Source: DASUNP01 sp963728545 (lineage in GTDB: Bacteria; Acidobacteriota; Blastocatellia; UBA7656). Taken from it: 64,000 nt of DNA. The translations under genes were made by a program, and so were the position numbers. Position 1 is the stretch's first letter, and each line of letters opens with the position of its first letter. Location of the stretch: the NCBI GenBank assembly GCA_963728545.1, contig CAVSKO010000005.1:62001-126000 (forward strand), in the 5' to 3' direction. Below are positions 36,110 to 45,498 of the stretch, one piece after another. The notes beneath the pieces are model-generated. The model made no database searches. It was not told the DNA's origin and saw only the letters and a list, made by a program, of their open reading frames with translations.

Positions 36110-37039
36110 ATGAAGATGAAAATACTGATTGCTCATGACGGCTCGGATTGCGCGAACGATGCGATTGATGATTTGCGATTAGCCGGTCTGCCCGAAGAAG
36201 CCGAAGTGGTAGTAATGTCTGTAGCCGATGTGTGGCTCCCTCCCCCATCAAGCTATGAGATTGTCGAAGCGGCTTTTGAACAGCAAGTTCGCGCGAGTTC
36301 AGAGAAGACACGCGAGCGCGCACAGCTTGCCGTAGAGAAGGCGCGAGATATGGCTGAAGATGCAACCGCTCGCGTTTTATCCAACTTTCCCACCTGGGAC
36401 GCCCGCGCCAAAGCGTGTGCGGGGTCGCCTGCCTGGGAGATTATACAGAAAGCTGACGAATGGATGCCTGATTTGATAGTGGTCGGCTCACACGGTCGCA
36501 CTGCGATTGGCCGATTCTTTTTGGGCAGCGTGTCGCAGAAGGTTGTCAATGAAGCCCGCTCAAGCGTGCGCGTCGCCCGCCGCACGCAGGGCGATCCATC
36601 AGACCCCGTACGAATCGTGATAGGGGTGGACGGCTCTGGCGGGGCGGAAGCGGCAGTCCGCGCAGTCGCCCGCCGCCGGTGGCCTGCAGGAAGCGAGGCG
36701 CGTGTTGTCGCCGCGCTCGATTTAATGATGGTGCCGCCGCTTGAAAGTTTTGAAGAGTTTAATAAGGGCGAGCGCGCATGGGCTGAAAAGGTTGTTGCTG
36801 ATTCATCTGAAAAGCTGCGCGCAGCGAAGCTCGCCGTCTCTTCAATTATTAAATCAGCAGACCCGAAGCGGCTCATCGTAGAAGAGGCCGAGAGTTGGGG
36901 AGCCCACTCGATCTTTGTCGGGGCGCGCGGGCTGAGGCGCATCGAAAGATTCCTTATCGGCTCGGTCTCGGCGGCTGTAGCAGCGCGGGCACACTGCACG
37001 GTCGAGATCGTGCGCGCAGACGACAGAAAGGCGTTGTGA
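36110..37039 (+). CDS. Tandem-domain universal stress protein
   Basis: A 309-residue protein with two Usp domains. Domain one begins MKMKILIAHDGSDCANDAID and ends VVGSHGRTAIGRFFLGSVSQ; domain two begins VRIVIGVDGSGGAEAAV and ends FVGARGLRRIERFLIGSVSA. Both keep the ATP-binding glycine pattern. ATG 36110 is chosen because GGAGAGGA lies upstream; an in-frame ATG at 36080 adds ten residues without conservation. A fragment of a close paralogue lies at 26.6 kb. The following lipoprotein-like gene starts 2 bp after its stop codon. Confidence 0.92.
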   Translation: MKMKILIAHDGSDCANDAIDDLRLAGLPEEAEVVVMSVADVWLPPPSSYEIVEAAFEQQVRASSEKTRERAQLAVEKARDMAEDATARVLSNFPTWDARAKACAGSPAWEIIQKADEWMPDLIVVGSHGRTAIGRFFLGSVSQKVVNEARSSVRVARRTQGDPSDPVRIVIGVDGSGGAEAAVRAVARRRWPAGSEARVVAALDLMMVPPLESFEEFNKGERAWAEKVVADSSEKLRAAKLAVSSIIKSADPKRLIVEEAESWGAHSIFVGARGLRRIERFLIGSVSAAVAARAHCTVEIVRADDRKAL

Positions 37040-37040
37040 T

Positions 37041-37745
37041 ATGTCTTTACTTTCAAGCTCGAACCACGCGCATGGCCGGAAGTGGGTTCTCTTCATGGCA
37101 TTCTTTCCTTTGCTTGGGCTGGTCTTCACGCGGTCGTGCGACCCTGTAGTGACACAATTCAGCGTGACACCAATGCATGTCTGTAGCGGAAGATCGGTTA
37201 CGATAAGCTGGAAGACAATAGGAGAGACGACTACTCTTTCTGCCGACCACTCAGTCGTGCCGCCTCTTGAAAAAGTTGACAACAGCGGGCAGATCACAGT
37301 CCAAATCAATCAGACAACAACCTTTACTATTGAATCTATCCTGAAAGGCGAAAAGTATGGCAAGAAGGTGACAGTCGAGCTTATCTCTAGCCAGGGAGCG
37401 GCCACCATAATCGGCGGCCAATCTGTTCTTCAGTTAGACTCGGCGGTTTCAACAATTGAGATAAAGCAAAACGAGTGGGACGAGGCAATCAGGGTAGACA
37501 CGATCACAAACGTGAGTGGCCGCCCCATCAAGCTTTTCTATGCCGGATCAGTGATAGAACTGGGCGCGGGCGAAACAACTGAGGCTCTTGCCGGATCATC
37601 GATCGGTGGAACCTGGACAATTACAGCCGAGCTTCGCGCCGGCGAGAGTTCCTCTCGGAGCGATCAGCCGAATGATAGCGGCAGACGTTGGCAACCTTTG
37701 CCTTACCTTGCCATTGAGGTGAATACATCTTGCCAGTATCCGTAG
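37041..37745 (+). CDS. Exported protein of unknown function, possible lipoprotein
   Basis: A 234-residue protein. Residues about 14-32 form an export helix (WVLFMAFFPLLGLVFTRSCD), and the Cys right after it could be a lipidation site, although the lipobox is imperfect. The rest is beta-rich: an Ig-like segment (SVTPMHVCSGRSVTISWKTI, then TTTFTIES) and a C-terminal part without recognisable motif. Probably anchored in or secreted into the periplasm. It is coupled to the usp gene before it, but its role is unknown. Confidence 0.6.
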   Translation: MSLLSSSNHAHGRKWVLFMAFFPLLGLVFTRSCDPVVTQFSVTPMHVCSGRSVTISWKTIGETTTLSADHSVVPPLEKVDNSGQITVQINQTTTFTIESILKGEKYGKKVTVELISSQGAATIIGGQSVLQLDSAVSTIEIKQNEWDEAIRVDTITNVSGRPIKLFYAGSVIELGAGETTEALAGSSIGGTWTITAELRAGESSSRSDQPNDSGRRWQPLPYLAIEVNTSCQYP

Positions 37746-37815
37746 CGAAACTCTTTTTCGGATGGGCGTAAGTGCTAATGACGTGCGAGAAGTGATATGA
37801 AGTTGGAGGTACAAA

Positions 37816-38880
37816 ATGGAAAAGATGCGAGCAAATGTGTTTTACGGCGTGAATGAATTTCGCGTCGAAGAAGTAGAAAAACCGCGCGCCGGTGCGGGCG
37901 AGGCTGTAATACGTGTAACGCTTACGACCATCTGCGGCACCGACCTGCACATTGTGCGCGGCGAATATCCCGTAAGACCGGGCCTAACGATCGGCCACGA
38001 GCCTGTGGGCGTGATTGAAGAGCTTGGCTTAGGCGTCACAGGGTACGAGATCGGGGACCGAGTTCTGGTCGGAGCCATCACTCCCTGCGGCCAGTGCCGC
38101 GCATGCCTTTCCGGTCACCTGTCTCAGTGCGGGCATGGCGGCGGGTATGAAGCAATCGGAGGATGGCGGTTCGGCAATACGATTAACGGGGCACAGGCAG
38201 AGTACTTGCTCGTGCCGAACGCGCAGGCGAACCTGGCGAAGATCCCCGACGAATTGACTGACGAGCAGGTTGTGTTGCTTGCCGACATCGCGTCGACTGG
38301 ATTCAGCGGGGCCGAATCGGGCGGCGTGCGGATAGGCGATTCCGTAGTCGTCTTTGCGCAAGGCCCGATAGGGTTGTGCGCTACAGCCGGCGCAAATCTG
38401 ATGGGCGCGACTCTTATCATAGGGGTCGATGCGGACGAAAACCGCTTAGCGATGGCGCGGCGCATGGGAGCGGACGTGACACTTGACTATCGAGAAGTCG
38501 ATGTTATCGCTGAAGTAAAGCGGCTCACGGGTGGCGGCGCTGATGTAGCAATAGAGGCGCTCGGCACGCAGCAGACTTTCGAGAGCGCGCTTCGCAGCCT
38601 CAGACCCGGCGGCACTCTGTCGAGCCTTGGTGTTTACTCAGGCAAGCTTCAGATGCCTTATGAAGCTTTCGCAGCCGGGCTTGGCGATCATCGGATTGTC
38701 ACCACGCTCTGCCCAGGCGGCAAGGAGCGCATGCGAAGGTTGATGGAAGTTATAAAGGCTGGCCGTGTAGACCTCACGCCGCTGCTTACACACACCGTTT
38801 CGCTCGACGAGATCGCCGAAGGGTACAGGATTTTCGGCGAGCGATTGGATGGCGTGCTCAAAGTAGCGGTCAAGCCCTGA
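37816..38880 (+). CDS. Zinc-dependent medium-chain alcohol dehydrogenase
   Basis: A 354-residue NAD(P)-dependent enzyme. Catalytic zinc ligands are Cys40-type (TTICGTDLHI) and His in TIGHEPVGVIEE; the structural zinc lobe has the pattern CGQCRACLSGHLSQC. The Rossmann fold shows VVVFAQGPIGLCATAGANLM in place of a standard GxGxxG, followed by the acidic D of GVDADENR. It resembles alcohol or threonine-type dehydrogenases acting on short secondary alcohols. AGGAGGT-like GGAGGT lies 8 bases before ATG 37816. It precedes the Acg-like gene by 22 bp, likely one operon. Confidence 0.92.
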   Translation: MEKMRANVFYGVNEFRVEEVEKPRAGAGEAVIRVTLTTICGTDLHIVRGEYPVRPGLTIGHEPVGVIEELGLGVTGYEIGDRVLVGAITPCGQCRACLSGHLSQCGHGGGYEAIGGWRFGNTINGAQAEYLLVPNAQANLAKIPDELTDEQVVLLADIASTGFSGAESGGVRIGDSVVVFAQGPIGLCATAGANLMGATLIIGVDADENRLAMARRMGADVTLDYREVDVIAEVKRLTGGGADVAIEALGTQQTFESALRSLRPGGTLSSLGVYSGKLQMPYEAFAAGLGDHRIVTTLCPGGKERMRRLMEVIKAGRVDLTPLLTHTVSLDEIAEGYRIFGERLDGVLKVAVKP

Positions 38881-38902
38881 TCAAAGAGTACGGAGTAGGG
38901 TG

Positions 38903-39910
38903 ATGAGACAAAATGATTTCATAGTAGACCCGTGGCGGGTCGTCGAGCGAAACTTTCCCGCAGGTAGAGACAACACGCAAAAGCTCGGCTTTCTGCTGAG
39001 ATATGCGATACTTGCGCCTTCCAGCCATAACACGCAGCCGTGGAAATTCGAAATCAACGAAGACGTGATTTGGATTTATGCAAACAAGGACCGATGGCTA
39101 ACAGTAGCCGATGCGGACAAGCGAGAGCTGTACACAAGCGTAGGCTGCGCGCTTGAGAACCTGGTTGTAGCGGCTGAGCATTTCGGGTACGGCGCGAGCG
39201 TACATTATTTCCCTGAGCGAGCTAATCGCAAGATAGTCGCAGAGGTAAAGCTTTTTCCAAACGGTAATCCCTCGCCTTTTAGGGAGCCTCAGTTATTCGA
39301 CGCGATCACCACACGACATACGAATCATAAAGCCTACGAACCGCGAAATATCTCTCTCGATGACCGGCAGCGCATCAAGGCTTGCGTTGTCGAAGACGGT
39401 ATTTCGCTTTACCTGACAGACGATCTGGAGATCAAGCGGGCAGTAGACATACTGGTCAACCGTGCTGACGCCGTTTTATTCGCAGATCCCGAATTTCGCC
39501 ACGAGCTTGGTTACTGGATCGGCCAGGGCGTCTTCGGCGCTCCCTGGTTGATAGGCAAGCTGTCGCAGTTGGCGGTGTCGTATCTTGATCTGGGCGACTG
39601 GGTCGGGAAGAAAGACTCTGATCTCTTGATGAGCGCGCCCGTGCTGGGCGTCTTGTGTTCAAAAGAGAATGACCGCGAGACTCAAATTAAACTCGGCCAG
39701 GCATTCGAGCGAATCTACCTCAAGGCGGCAACGCTTGGAATCAGTCTTCAGCCAATGAGCCAGCTAACCGAAGTTCCCGAGATCAAAGCCGAGCTTGCGA
39801 ACCTAATCCCAGTAGCAAACGAGTTCCCGCAACAGCCCTTCCGGCTGGGTTATGCCGAACCTGAACGCCAGCACACACCGAGGCGACCGGTTGAAGAAGC
39901 CATAATGTAA
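38903..39910 (+). CDS. Acg-family nitroreductase-like protein
   Basis: About 335 residues of the Acg/Rv2032-type nitroreductase family. Seen: LLRYAILAPSSHNTQPWKFE (FMN-binding-type N-terminal motif), RELYTSVGCALENLVVAA, TTRHTNHKAYEP and LGQAFERIYLKAATLGISLQ, ending FRLGYAEP. In mycobacteria Acg belongs to the dormancy regulon and is thought to sequester FMN rather than reduce nitro compounds. The company of Usp proteins and NO-related genes fits a low-oxygen or nitrosative-stress role. ATG 38903 is preferred over the adjacent GTG. Confidence 0.88.
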   Translation: MRQNDFIVDPWRVVERNFPAGRDNTQKLGFLLRYAILAPSSHNTQPWKFEINEDVIWIYANKDRWLTVADADKRELYTSVGCALENLVVAAEHFGYGASVHYFPERANRKIVAEVKLFPNGNPSPFREPQLFDAITTRHTNHKAYEPRNISLDDRQRIKACVVEDGISLYLTDDLEIKRAVDILVNRADAVLFADPEFRHELGYWIGQGVFGAPWLIGKLSQLAVSYLDLGDWVGKKDSDLLMSAPVLGVLCSKENDRETQIKLGQAFERIYLKAATLGISLQPMSQLTEVPEIKAELANLIPVANEFPQQPFRLGYAEPERQHTPRRPVEEAIM

Positions 39911-39979
39911 ATCTCCCAGGCGCTTGCGCTAAAGCGTAAGATTTAGCGGCGTAAGATATCTTCTTGCGCCGCTTGAAAA

Positions 39980-41389
39980 CTACCTCAACAAGCTGCGAAT
40001 CGCTACCTGTCCCTGCCTTGATGCGTCAATCGATTCGCCCAGTATGCGCGCGGCCTCTTGCGGAGCGTGAAAGCCTGTCGAGTTTTCCGCCTCAACAAAG
40101 TCCAGATAAAACTGCGCCTTGCGTTGGAATTGGCGGACCGCTTGCAACTCCACATCGCTCCGGCCTGCCGCCCGCGCCGCTTTGATGTCGTTAATCAAAC
40201 CGACGAGCGCGTCCATCGCTAGATTGCGCAACCGGAAATTGCGTGCCTGATTTGTCTCTACACGCGCTTTAAGCTCTTCTTCCGGCCATTTGTGACAGGT
40301 CTGGCAGGCTCGGTTGATGTTAAGCAGCGGGCTGCGGACGTGATGGTCGCTGATCTTCATCGCGCCTTCGCGCTTGTACGGCATGTGGCAATCGGCGCAG
40401 GCCACGCCCGACCGCGCGTGTATCCCCTGGTTGTACATCTCGAATTCCGGGTGCTGCGCCTTTAGCACTTCCGCGCCCGTCTCTGAGTGGACCCAGTCTT
40501 TGTGCTTCTCCTCTTCGTAATAAGCATAGATGTCGTCAATCTTCAGTCCCTTAGCCCACGGGTAGACGAGCCGCTTTTCCGGCCCTTTGAAGTAGTACTC
40601 GACGTGGCACTGGCCGCAAACGTAGCTGCGCATCTCCTGGCGCGTCGCCTGCGCGTTCACGTCATAATTCTGAACGCCCTGTCCTGCTCTCAGCGCGCGC
40701 ATGCCTTCGATAAAGCCGGGCCGAGTGATTCTTAGCTGCATCGTGTTAGAGTCGTGACAATCGATGCACGCGACTGGATGGTTGACTATCTTTCGCGCCT
40801 CGAAGTAAGGCATCTGGTTCATCTTCTCGAAACCTTTTATGAGATCGCCTTCGCCCAATCGCTTGTATGGCACGTAGACCGAAGCGTGGCAGTGCATGCA
40901 GGTGCCCGGCTGCTTTACGACCTGCTGGCGCTCAGTGAAGGTCTGGTCATCGAGCATGTAAGCGTGGCCTCGCTCTTCGCGGAAGTCTGTCGCGAAAGCG
41001 TAGCCCGCCCACATGGTCTTTAGTCGCGGGTCTTCTTCCAGTCTCGACTGCGCGACAACCGAGCGCGGGTCGACTTGCGTGGGGGTGCGCTGTATGGCTT
41101 CGCTCCCCCCAAAGCGCGTCCGCACCTGATCCACTGTGCGGCGATAGTCGTCATATTGCAAAGGAAAATTCTTGCCCCAGACCTCAGGGTCTTCGGTCTC
41201 GTCGGTAAGCTCTACGACTCGGTAAAAAGGATTCCTCGCCTCCTGCTTTCGCTCCATGATATTGACGAGCAGCGCGGTTATTCCTGCGGCGGCTAGCGCC
41301 GCTACGAACGCGGTTATTACGATCAGCTTGAGAGCGCGCCCCTTCCCTCGGCCCTTTTCCGTTACGTTGTCATTTGAAGTCTCAGCCAT
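39980..41389 (-). CDS. nrfA: Pentahaem nitrite reductase, ammonia-forming
   Basis: A 469-residue periplasmic enzyme reducing nitrite to ammonium with six electrons. A signal/anchor helix (about 17-45) is followed by five haem motifs in order: CMHCH, CIDCH, CGQCH, CADCH and CQTCH. Around them stand family residues: EYYFKG after haem three, the GLKIDDIYAYYEE helix and QGIHARSG before haem four, with the distal His. The first, catalytic, motif is CxxCH instead of the CxxCK found in E. coli; such His-type NrfA proteins are known. It follows nrfH by 25 bp. Confidence 0.95.
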   Translation of the reverse strand: MAETSNDNVTEKGRGKGRALKLIVITAFVAALAAAGITALLVNIMERKQEARNPFYRVVELTDETEDPEVWGKNFPLQYDDYRRTVDQVRTRFGGSEAIQRTPTQVDPRSVVAQSRLEEDPRLKTMWAGYAFATDFREERGHAYMLDDQTFTERQQVVKQPGTCMHCHASVYVPYKRLGEGDLIKGFEKMNQMPYFEARKIVNHPVACIDCHDSNTMQLRITRPGFIEGMRALRAGQGVQNYDVNAQATRQEMRSYVCGQCHVEYYFKGPEKRLVYPWAKGLKIDDIYAYYEEEKHKDWVHSETGAEVLKAQHPEFEMYNQGIHARSGVACADCHMPYKREGAMKISDHHVRSPLLNINRACQTCHKWPEEELKARVETNQARNFRLRNLAMDALVGLINDIKAARAAGRSDVELQAVRQFQRKAQFYLDFVEAENSTGFHAPQEAARILGESIDASRQGQVAIRSLLR

Positions 41390-41414
41390 TACCTCTCCTG
41401 TATGTTATCGCTCG

Positions 41415-41876
41415 TTACTTGTCGCGCACGCGATGCCCGACCGAGCTGTGGCAGCGGATGCACGATAATTGAGGGCTATCCTCTTGCGGTGTTTCTATCG
41501 CCTCGACTATCTCGCTATGGCACTTGCGACAGGCTTGCTCGGTGATCTCGCGGTTATGCGGTTTTATTCGCAACGGGTCGGGGAAGCGGCCCGAAGTGAA
41601 GGCGAACGAGTGCCAGAACCCGTTCGACGCTTTTGTCGCGTACTTGGCGACGAACCCATTCGGGGTGTGGCAATCGTTGCAGACAGCCACCGACCGATGG
41701 CTCGACTTGATCCAGCCGTCGTAGTAATCCTGCATGATGTGGCAGTTGGCGCATGCCGAAGGATCATTTGTCAGGTACGAGCCTCCCTTAGCATAAATGA
41801 ACGTGTAGCCGCCAATGCCTATGGCAAGCCCTATCGCAATGCCAAGCACCGCCCTGGAAACCGTAGATGATTTCAT
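41415..41876 (-). CDS. nrfH: Tetrahaem quinol dehydrogenase NrfH
   Basis: A 153-residue NapC/NirT-family membrane cytochrome feeding NrfA from the quinol pool. One N-terminal membrane helix (about 8-28) and four haem sites: CANCH, CNDCH, CRKCH and CIRCH. IMQDYYDGWIKSSHRSVAVC is the typical quinol-side segment between the first two. Its length is normal. It lies directly upstream of nrfA, so the two form the NrfHA complex. Confidence 0.95.
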   Translation of the reverse strand: MKSSTVSRAVLGIAIGLAIGIGGYTFIYAKGGSYLTNDPSACANCHIMQDYYDGWIKSSHRSVAVCNDCHTPNGFVAKYATKASNGFWHSFAFTSGRFPDPLRIKPHNREITEQACRKCHSEIVEAIETPQEDSPQLSCIRCHSSVGHRVRDK

Positions 41877-41938
41877 GTATCCGCTTTCTCGCGATCTTTT
41901 GTTATGAAGCGCCCTGTTCTAATCGTAGTACTACTCTT

Positions 41939-43084
41939 TTACTTAAATGCCCCCAATCGCTGCAAGCTCTTTAACAGGTTGTAGCTGAAGACCAGGTCAA
42001 AGCGATTGCGGTTCGCGATGGCAACTTTATTGCCTACAGCGCGCGTTGCGAATGTTGAGATGCTAAACTCAGGCCTTATAGAGTAAGTGCCTATCGCGTA
42101 AATGCGCTTCCCCGTATTGAACCTGTCCGAGTTCAGCCCGCCGTAGTTTGAATCAATATCGGCATAGCCTCCTGTTAGGTTGAATCGCTTAAATATAGTC
42201 TTTTCGCCCGTGACGGCAAAACCGCAATCGGGCTTTACGTCCGTCCGCTGGTAATTCTCGAAGCGCAAGGAATCGATCACGCGCAGCTCTGCTGTGTTGA
42301 CTCGAACGGCCTGGCGCAAGGTTTCCGCGCCCGACTGAAAAGTGTAGTCTGCCGAAACCACTGCGCGCTTGCCGATCTTTTTGCTCACAAGGAACTGGTG
42401 ATAATTGGACTGGCCTAGCCTGCGAAGCCGCTCGGTAACGTCTGGCTTATTAATGTCCCCGAAGTGTGCATAAGTGACCGACACTTCGTCAAAGAAGAAT
42501 TCTTTGGGCCGGTTGAGCATGACTCTCTCGCCCATTATAAAGCCGTCGTTATCGTAGCTGGTGATCTCTGTAGATTCGCCGCGCAGAATATAAAGGCCGC
42601 CGTATTGCACCTCAACTCCACGAATGGGCTTCGCCGAAAAATAGAGCTGCTTTAGATAAAGATTGGTGACAGGTTTTCCCGTTCCCGCTCCCGTGTTGTT
42701 CCAGCTACCTGTGAAATTGCTACCGGAAAAAAGGCCCGCGTTGATGCTGTAATTGCCCGCGGCGTCGAATTTGAAGCGACCTTTGAACGCCTCGTTGTGC
42801 TGTAGGTGGTTAAATGTCGTTGTGCCCGCGCTCGTTTCGATATAGCGATAGCGCGTTGAAAGCGTAGCCGTTTGCAGCTCAAACCAGCGAGAAAGCTCTC
42901 CCTCCTTAGACGCCGCAGGCTTGATCGCAACTTTCGTCTCCGGCGCAAGCACAAGCTTTACAGTTTTGTCAGGTTGGCTACAGTCCGCATCCGCAGCATC
43001 GCTCTTCTGCTGCGCCTTTACGGCCTGCGTTGATATGAAAGCAATCAGGAGGAAAGCGAATAGAACTTTGGTAGTGGCTGTCAT
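41939..43084 (-). CDS. Outer-membrane beta-barrel protein, porin-like
   Basis: A 381-residue protein with a signal peptide (LFAFLLIAFISTQAVKAQ, cleavage near residue 25). The rest alternates polar and aromatic/hydrophobic residues (LSTRYRYIE, GRFKFDAAGNYSINAGLF, VEVQYGGLYIL) as expected for beta-strands. No OmpA or secretin motif. The last residues (LLKSLQRLGAFK) end close to an aromatic. It sits 62 bp upstream of nrfH in the same direction and may admit nitrite or anchor the complex. The exact family was not recognised. Confidence 0.65.
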   Translation of the reverse strand: MTATTKVLFAFLLIAFISTQAVKAQQKSDAADADCSQPDKTVKLVLAPETKVAIKPAASKEGELSRWFELQTATLSTRYRYIETSAGTTTFNHLQHNEAFKGRFKFDAAGNYSINAGLFSGSNFTGSWNNTGAGTGKPVTNLYLKQLYFSAKPIRGVEVQYGGLYILRGESTEITSYDNDGFIMGERVMLNRPKEFFFDEVSVTYAHFGDINKPDVTERLRRLGQSNYHQFLVSKKIGKRAVVSADYTFQSGAETLRQAVRVNTAELRVIDSLRFENYQRTDVKPDCGFAVTGEKTIFKRFNLTGGYADIDSNYGGLNSDRFNTGKRIYAIGTYSIRPEFSISTFATRAVGNKVAIANRNRFDLVFSYNLLKSLQRLGAFK

Positions 43085-43107
43085 AGCAGATGCCTTTCGT
43101 CAGAATA

Positions 43108-43272
43108 TTATTCGAAAAGATCCTTTAAGCTCCATCCGGAACGAAAGGTTGGGACTCGCGCTCCTGACGGATCTTCGATCAGGCGCACGCTAATCTCCTG
43201 AATAAGCCTCGACCCCGCGAATAGGTTTTTGCGGTTGGGCTTCGCCGCCTCCAGCCATTTTTCGTTTGTCAT
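43108..43272 (-). CDS. Small protein coupled to norZ
   Basis: A 54-residue frame starting MTNEKWLEAAKPNRKNLFAG and ending SGWSLKDLFE. Its ATG overlaps the norZ stop codon as ATGA, which argues for translational coupling. No membrane helix or known motif. It may assist the NO reductase or be chance coding. Confidence 0.45.
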   Translation of the reverse strand: MTNEKWLEAAKPNRKNLFAGSRLIQEISVRLIEDPSGARVPTFRSGWSLKDLFE

Positions 43273-45482
43273 GCGAGTGGCCTGTGATGAGAACCGAGCA
43301 CAAACCAGCCGAGAACGATTATGCCTATTGCAAAGATCGAGTCGCCGAACACGCGCATCCATCGCAGCTTGTCCATAAACCCTGTCTGCAAAAACTCAGC
43401 CGAGCGCGCATACCACGTTCCGTACTCGACCGATGCCCATGTTTGCATCAGCCCTATCGGCAACAGAGAGAGCAGCACCATCAAGGCCAGTCCAATGTTG
43501 AGCGCCCAGAATGCCGTAGCGAGCGGCCAGCTTTTCCATGCTTTGCCCGGTCTGAGCGCACGCAGGCTGAACAGCATCAGCCCTATGCCGAGCATCCCGT
43601 ACACGCCGAACAGCGCCGTGTGCCCGTGTACGGGAGTTGTGTTAAGCCCCTGCATGTAATAGAGCGCGACCGGAGGGTTGATGAGAAAGCCGAACAGGCC
43701 TGCGCCGAGGAAGTTCCAGAACGCGACCGCGACGAAAAAGTAGATGGGCCAGCGATAGTTTACCATCCAGGACTTGGCGCGAGAGAGGCGTATGTTCTGC
43801 CATGCCTCGGACCCGATTAAAACCAGCGGCACTACTTCAAGCGCACTGAAAGTGGCTCCCAGAGCCAGTACCGCGTCGGTGGTTCCCGTGAAATACAGAT
43901 GATGGAACGTGCCGATGATGCCGCCCCCGAGAAAGATTATGGTTGTAAAAAGCACAGCTTTTGTCGTCGTCTGCACTGAGATCAGTTTCAGCCTGGTGAA
44001 CAGGAACGCGATGACGACGGTCGCAAAGACTTCAAAGAAACCTTCGACCCAGAGGTGGACTACCCACCAGCGCCAGTATTCCGCCGTAACGAGATGGCTG
44101 CGCTGGCCATACATCAGGCCCGCTCCGTAGAAGAGCGCTATGGCGATGCTTGAGACAAGAAACAGCACGAGCAGCGGGCGATTCTCGCTCTTGATGCGAA
44201 GCGCCGGTTTTAAGGCGCGCCACATCAGCCAGAGCCAGAACAACAGCCCCACGAACAGGAGGATTTGCCAGAAGCGGCCAAGGTCAACGTATTCATACCC
44301 CTGTGAGCCGAACCAGAACCAGTACTTGCCGAGCATCTGTTTGATGCCAAGCCACTCGCCGCCTAAAGAGCCGACTACAACTATCAGCAAGGCCACAAAC
44401 AGCAGGTTAACGCCGAGCCGCTGTCGTTTAGGCTCGACACCTCCGACTGCGGGAGCGATGAAAAGTCCTGTCGCAAGCCATGATGTCGCAATCCAGAATA
44501 TGCCCAGTTGCGTGTGCCACGTTCTTGCGACCGAATAAGGTAGCCACTGATCGAGCGGGATTCCGTAAAAGCTTGACCCTTCGACGCCGTAATGCGCCGT
44601 CACGGCTCCCAATCCGACCTGCACGACGATTAGAGCCGCTACGACGATGAAGTACTTGAAGACAGCCCGCTGCGATGGCGTAGGTTTAAGATTGATCAAA
44701 GGATCGTTCGCAGGCATGTCGCCATTGATCGGCTCACGCTCCTGTGAGCTGTAATACCAGACCAGGCCCCCTATGCCTGCAAGCAGCAACACGAAACTGA
44801 TAACGCTCCACACAATCGCATTGCCCGTTGGGCGATTGGCGACGAGCGGCTCGTGCGGCCAGTTGTTCGTGTAGCTGACGGTAGAGCCGGGGCGATTTGT
44901 TGTCGCCGCCCAGCTCGTCCACCAGAAGAAAGAACCCATCTCGCGCGCTTTCACAGGATCTGTCAATGCGCCGCGAGGAATCGCGTACTCATCGCGCCCT
45001 TCAGAAAAGATGTCGGCGTAATAAAGTGAGAGCAACTCAAAGGCTTCGGCGCGCTCTCGCGTGATAGTGATGCGCCCCGTAGCTGTATCGTAAGTGTTCC
45101 GGCGCAGCTGGTCCTGGAGCCGCGCATTGAGGCTTGCCTGCTGCTCTGATCCGAGCATTGCAAAACTTTCGGCCCCAGTCTGTTTAGCCCATTTATCAAG
45201 TATGAAAACTGATTCCCGGTGCAGATAATCAGCCGTCCAATCAGGAGCTATGTACGAGCCATGCCCCCAGATCGAACCAATCTGCTGGCCTCCGAGCGAT
45301 TGCCAAACCTGTTGCCCGCTCTGTATCGAGTCGTGGTCGAACAGGATGCGGCCGTCGTCAGTCGCCACCTGTTGGGGGATCGGCGGCGCGTTCGAGATGA
45401 TCTTTATCCCCATCCCGCCGAGCACGCCGAATGAAACAACCAGCACTATTGCCAATGCTATCCAAAGACGTTTGTGTTGCAT
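43269..45482 (-). CDS. norZ: Quinol-dependent nitric oxide reductase (qNor)
   Basis: A 737-residue inner-membrane enzyme reducing NO to N2O with electrons from quinol. The N-terminal extension typical of qNor has QSGQQVWQSLGGQQIGSIWG and HGSYIAPDWTADYLHRE. The haem-copper-oxidase-type core carries the metal-binding helices: RTWHTQLGIFWIATSWLATG, EWLGIKQML, WWVVHLWVEGFFEVFATV, GTFHHLYFTG and PVHGHTALFGVYGMLGIGLM. Fourteen or so membrane helices. ATG 45482 is chosen because AAGGAG lies 9 bases upstream; the longer frame overlaps the ric gene. It follows ric by 16 bp, so NO removal and Fe-S repair are co-expressed. Confidence 0.95.
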   Translation of the reverse strand: MQHKRLWIALAIVLVVSFGVLGGMGIKIISNAPPIPQQVATDDGRILFDHDSIQSGQQVWQSLGGQQIGSIWGHGSYIAPDWTADYLHRESVFILDKWAKQTGAESFAMLGSEQQASLNARLQDQLRRNTYDTATGRITITRERAEAFELLSLYYADIFSEGRDEYAIPRGALTDPVKAREMGSFFWWTSWAATTNRPGSTVSYTNNWPHEPLVANRPTGNAIVWSVISFVLLLAGIGGLVWYYSSQEREPINGDMPANDPLINLKPTPSQRAVFKYFIVVAALIVVQVGLGAVTAHYGVEGSSFYGIPLDQWLPYSVARTWHTQLGIFWIATSWLATGLFIAPAVGGVEPKRQRLGVNLLFVALLIVVVGSLGGEWLGIKQMLGKYWFWFGSQGYEYVDLGRFWQILLFVGLLFWLWLMWRALKPALRIKSENRPLLVLFLVSSIAIALFYGAGLMYGQRSHLVTAEYWRWWVVHLWVEGFFEVFATVVIAFLFTRLKLISVQTTTKAVLFTTIIFLGGGIIGTFHHLYFTGTTDAVLALGATFSALEVVPLVLIGSEAWQNIRLSRAKSWMVNYRWPIYFFVAVAFWNFLGAGLFGFLINPPVALYYMQGLNTTPVHGHTALFGVYGMLGIGLMLFSLRALRPGKAWKSWPLATAFWALNIGLALMVLLSLLPIGLMQTWASVEYGTWYARSAEFLQTGFMDKLRWMRVFGDSIFAIGIIVLGWFVLGSHHRPLA

Positions 45483-45498
45483 ATATAATTGCTCCTTA

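Noticed and set aside
36253..37056. 267-codon open frame antisense to the usp gene
   Set aside because: Ser/Ala/Thr-rich shadow of the intact Usp coding sequence.
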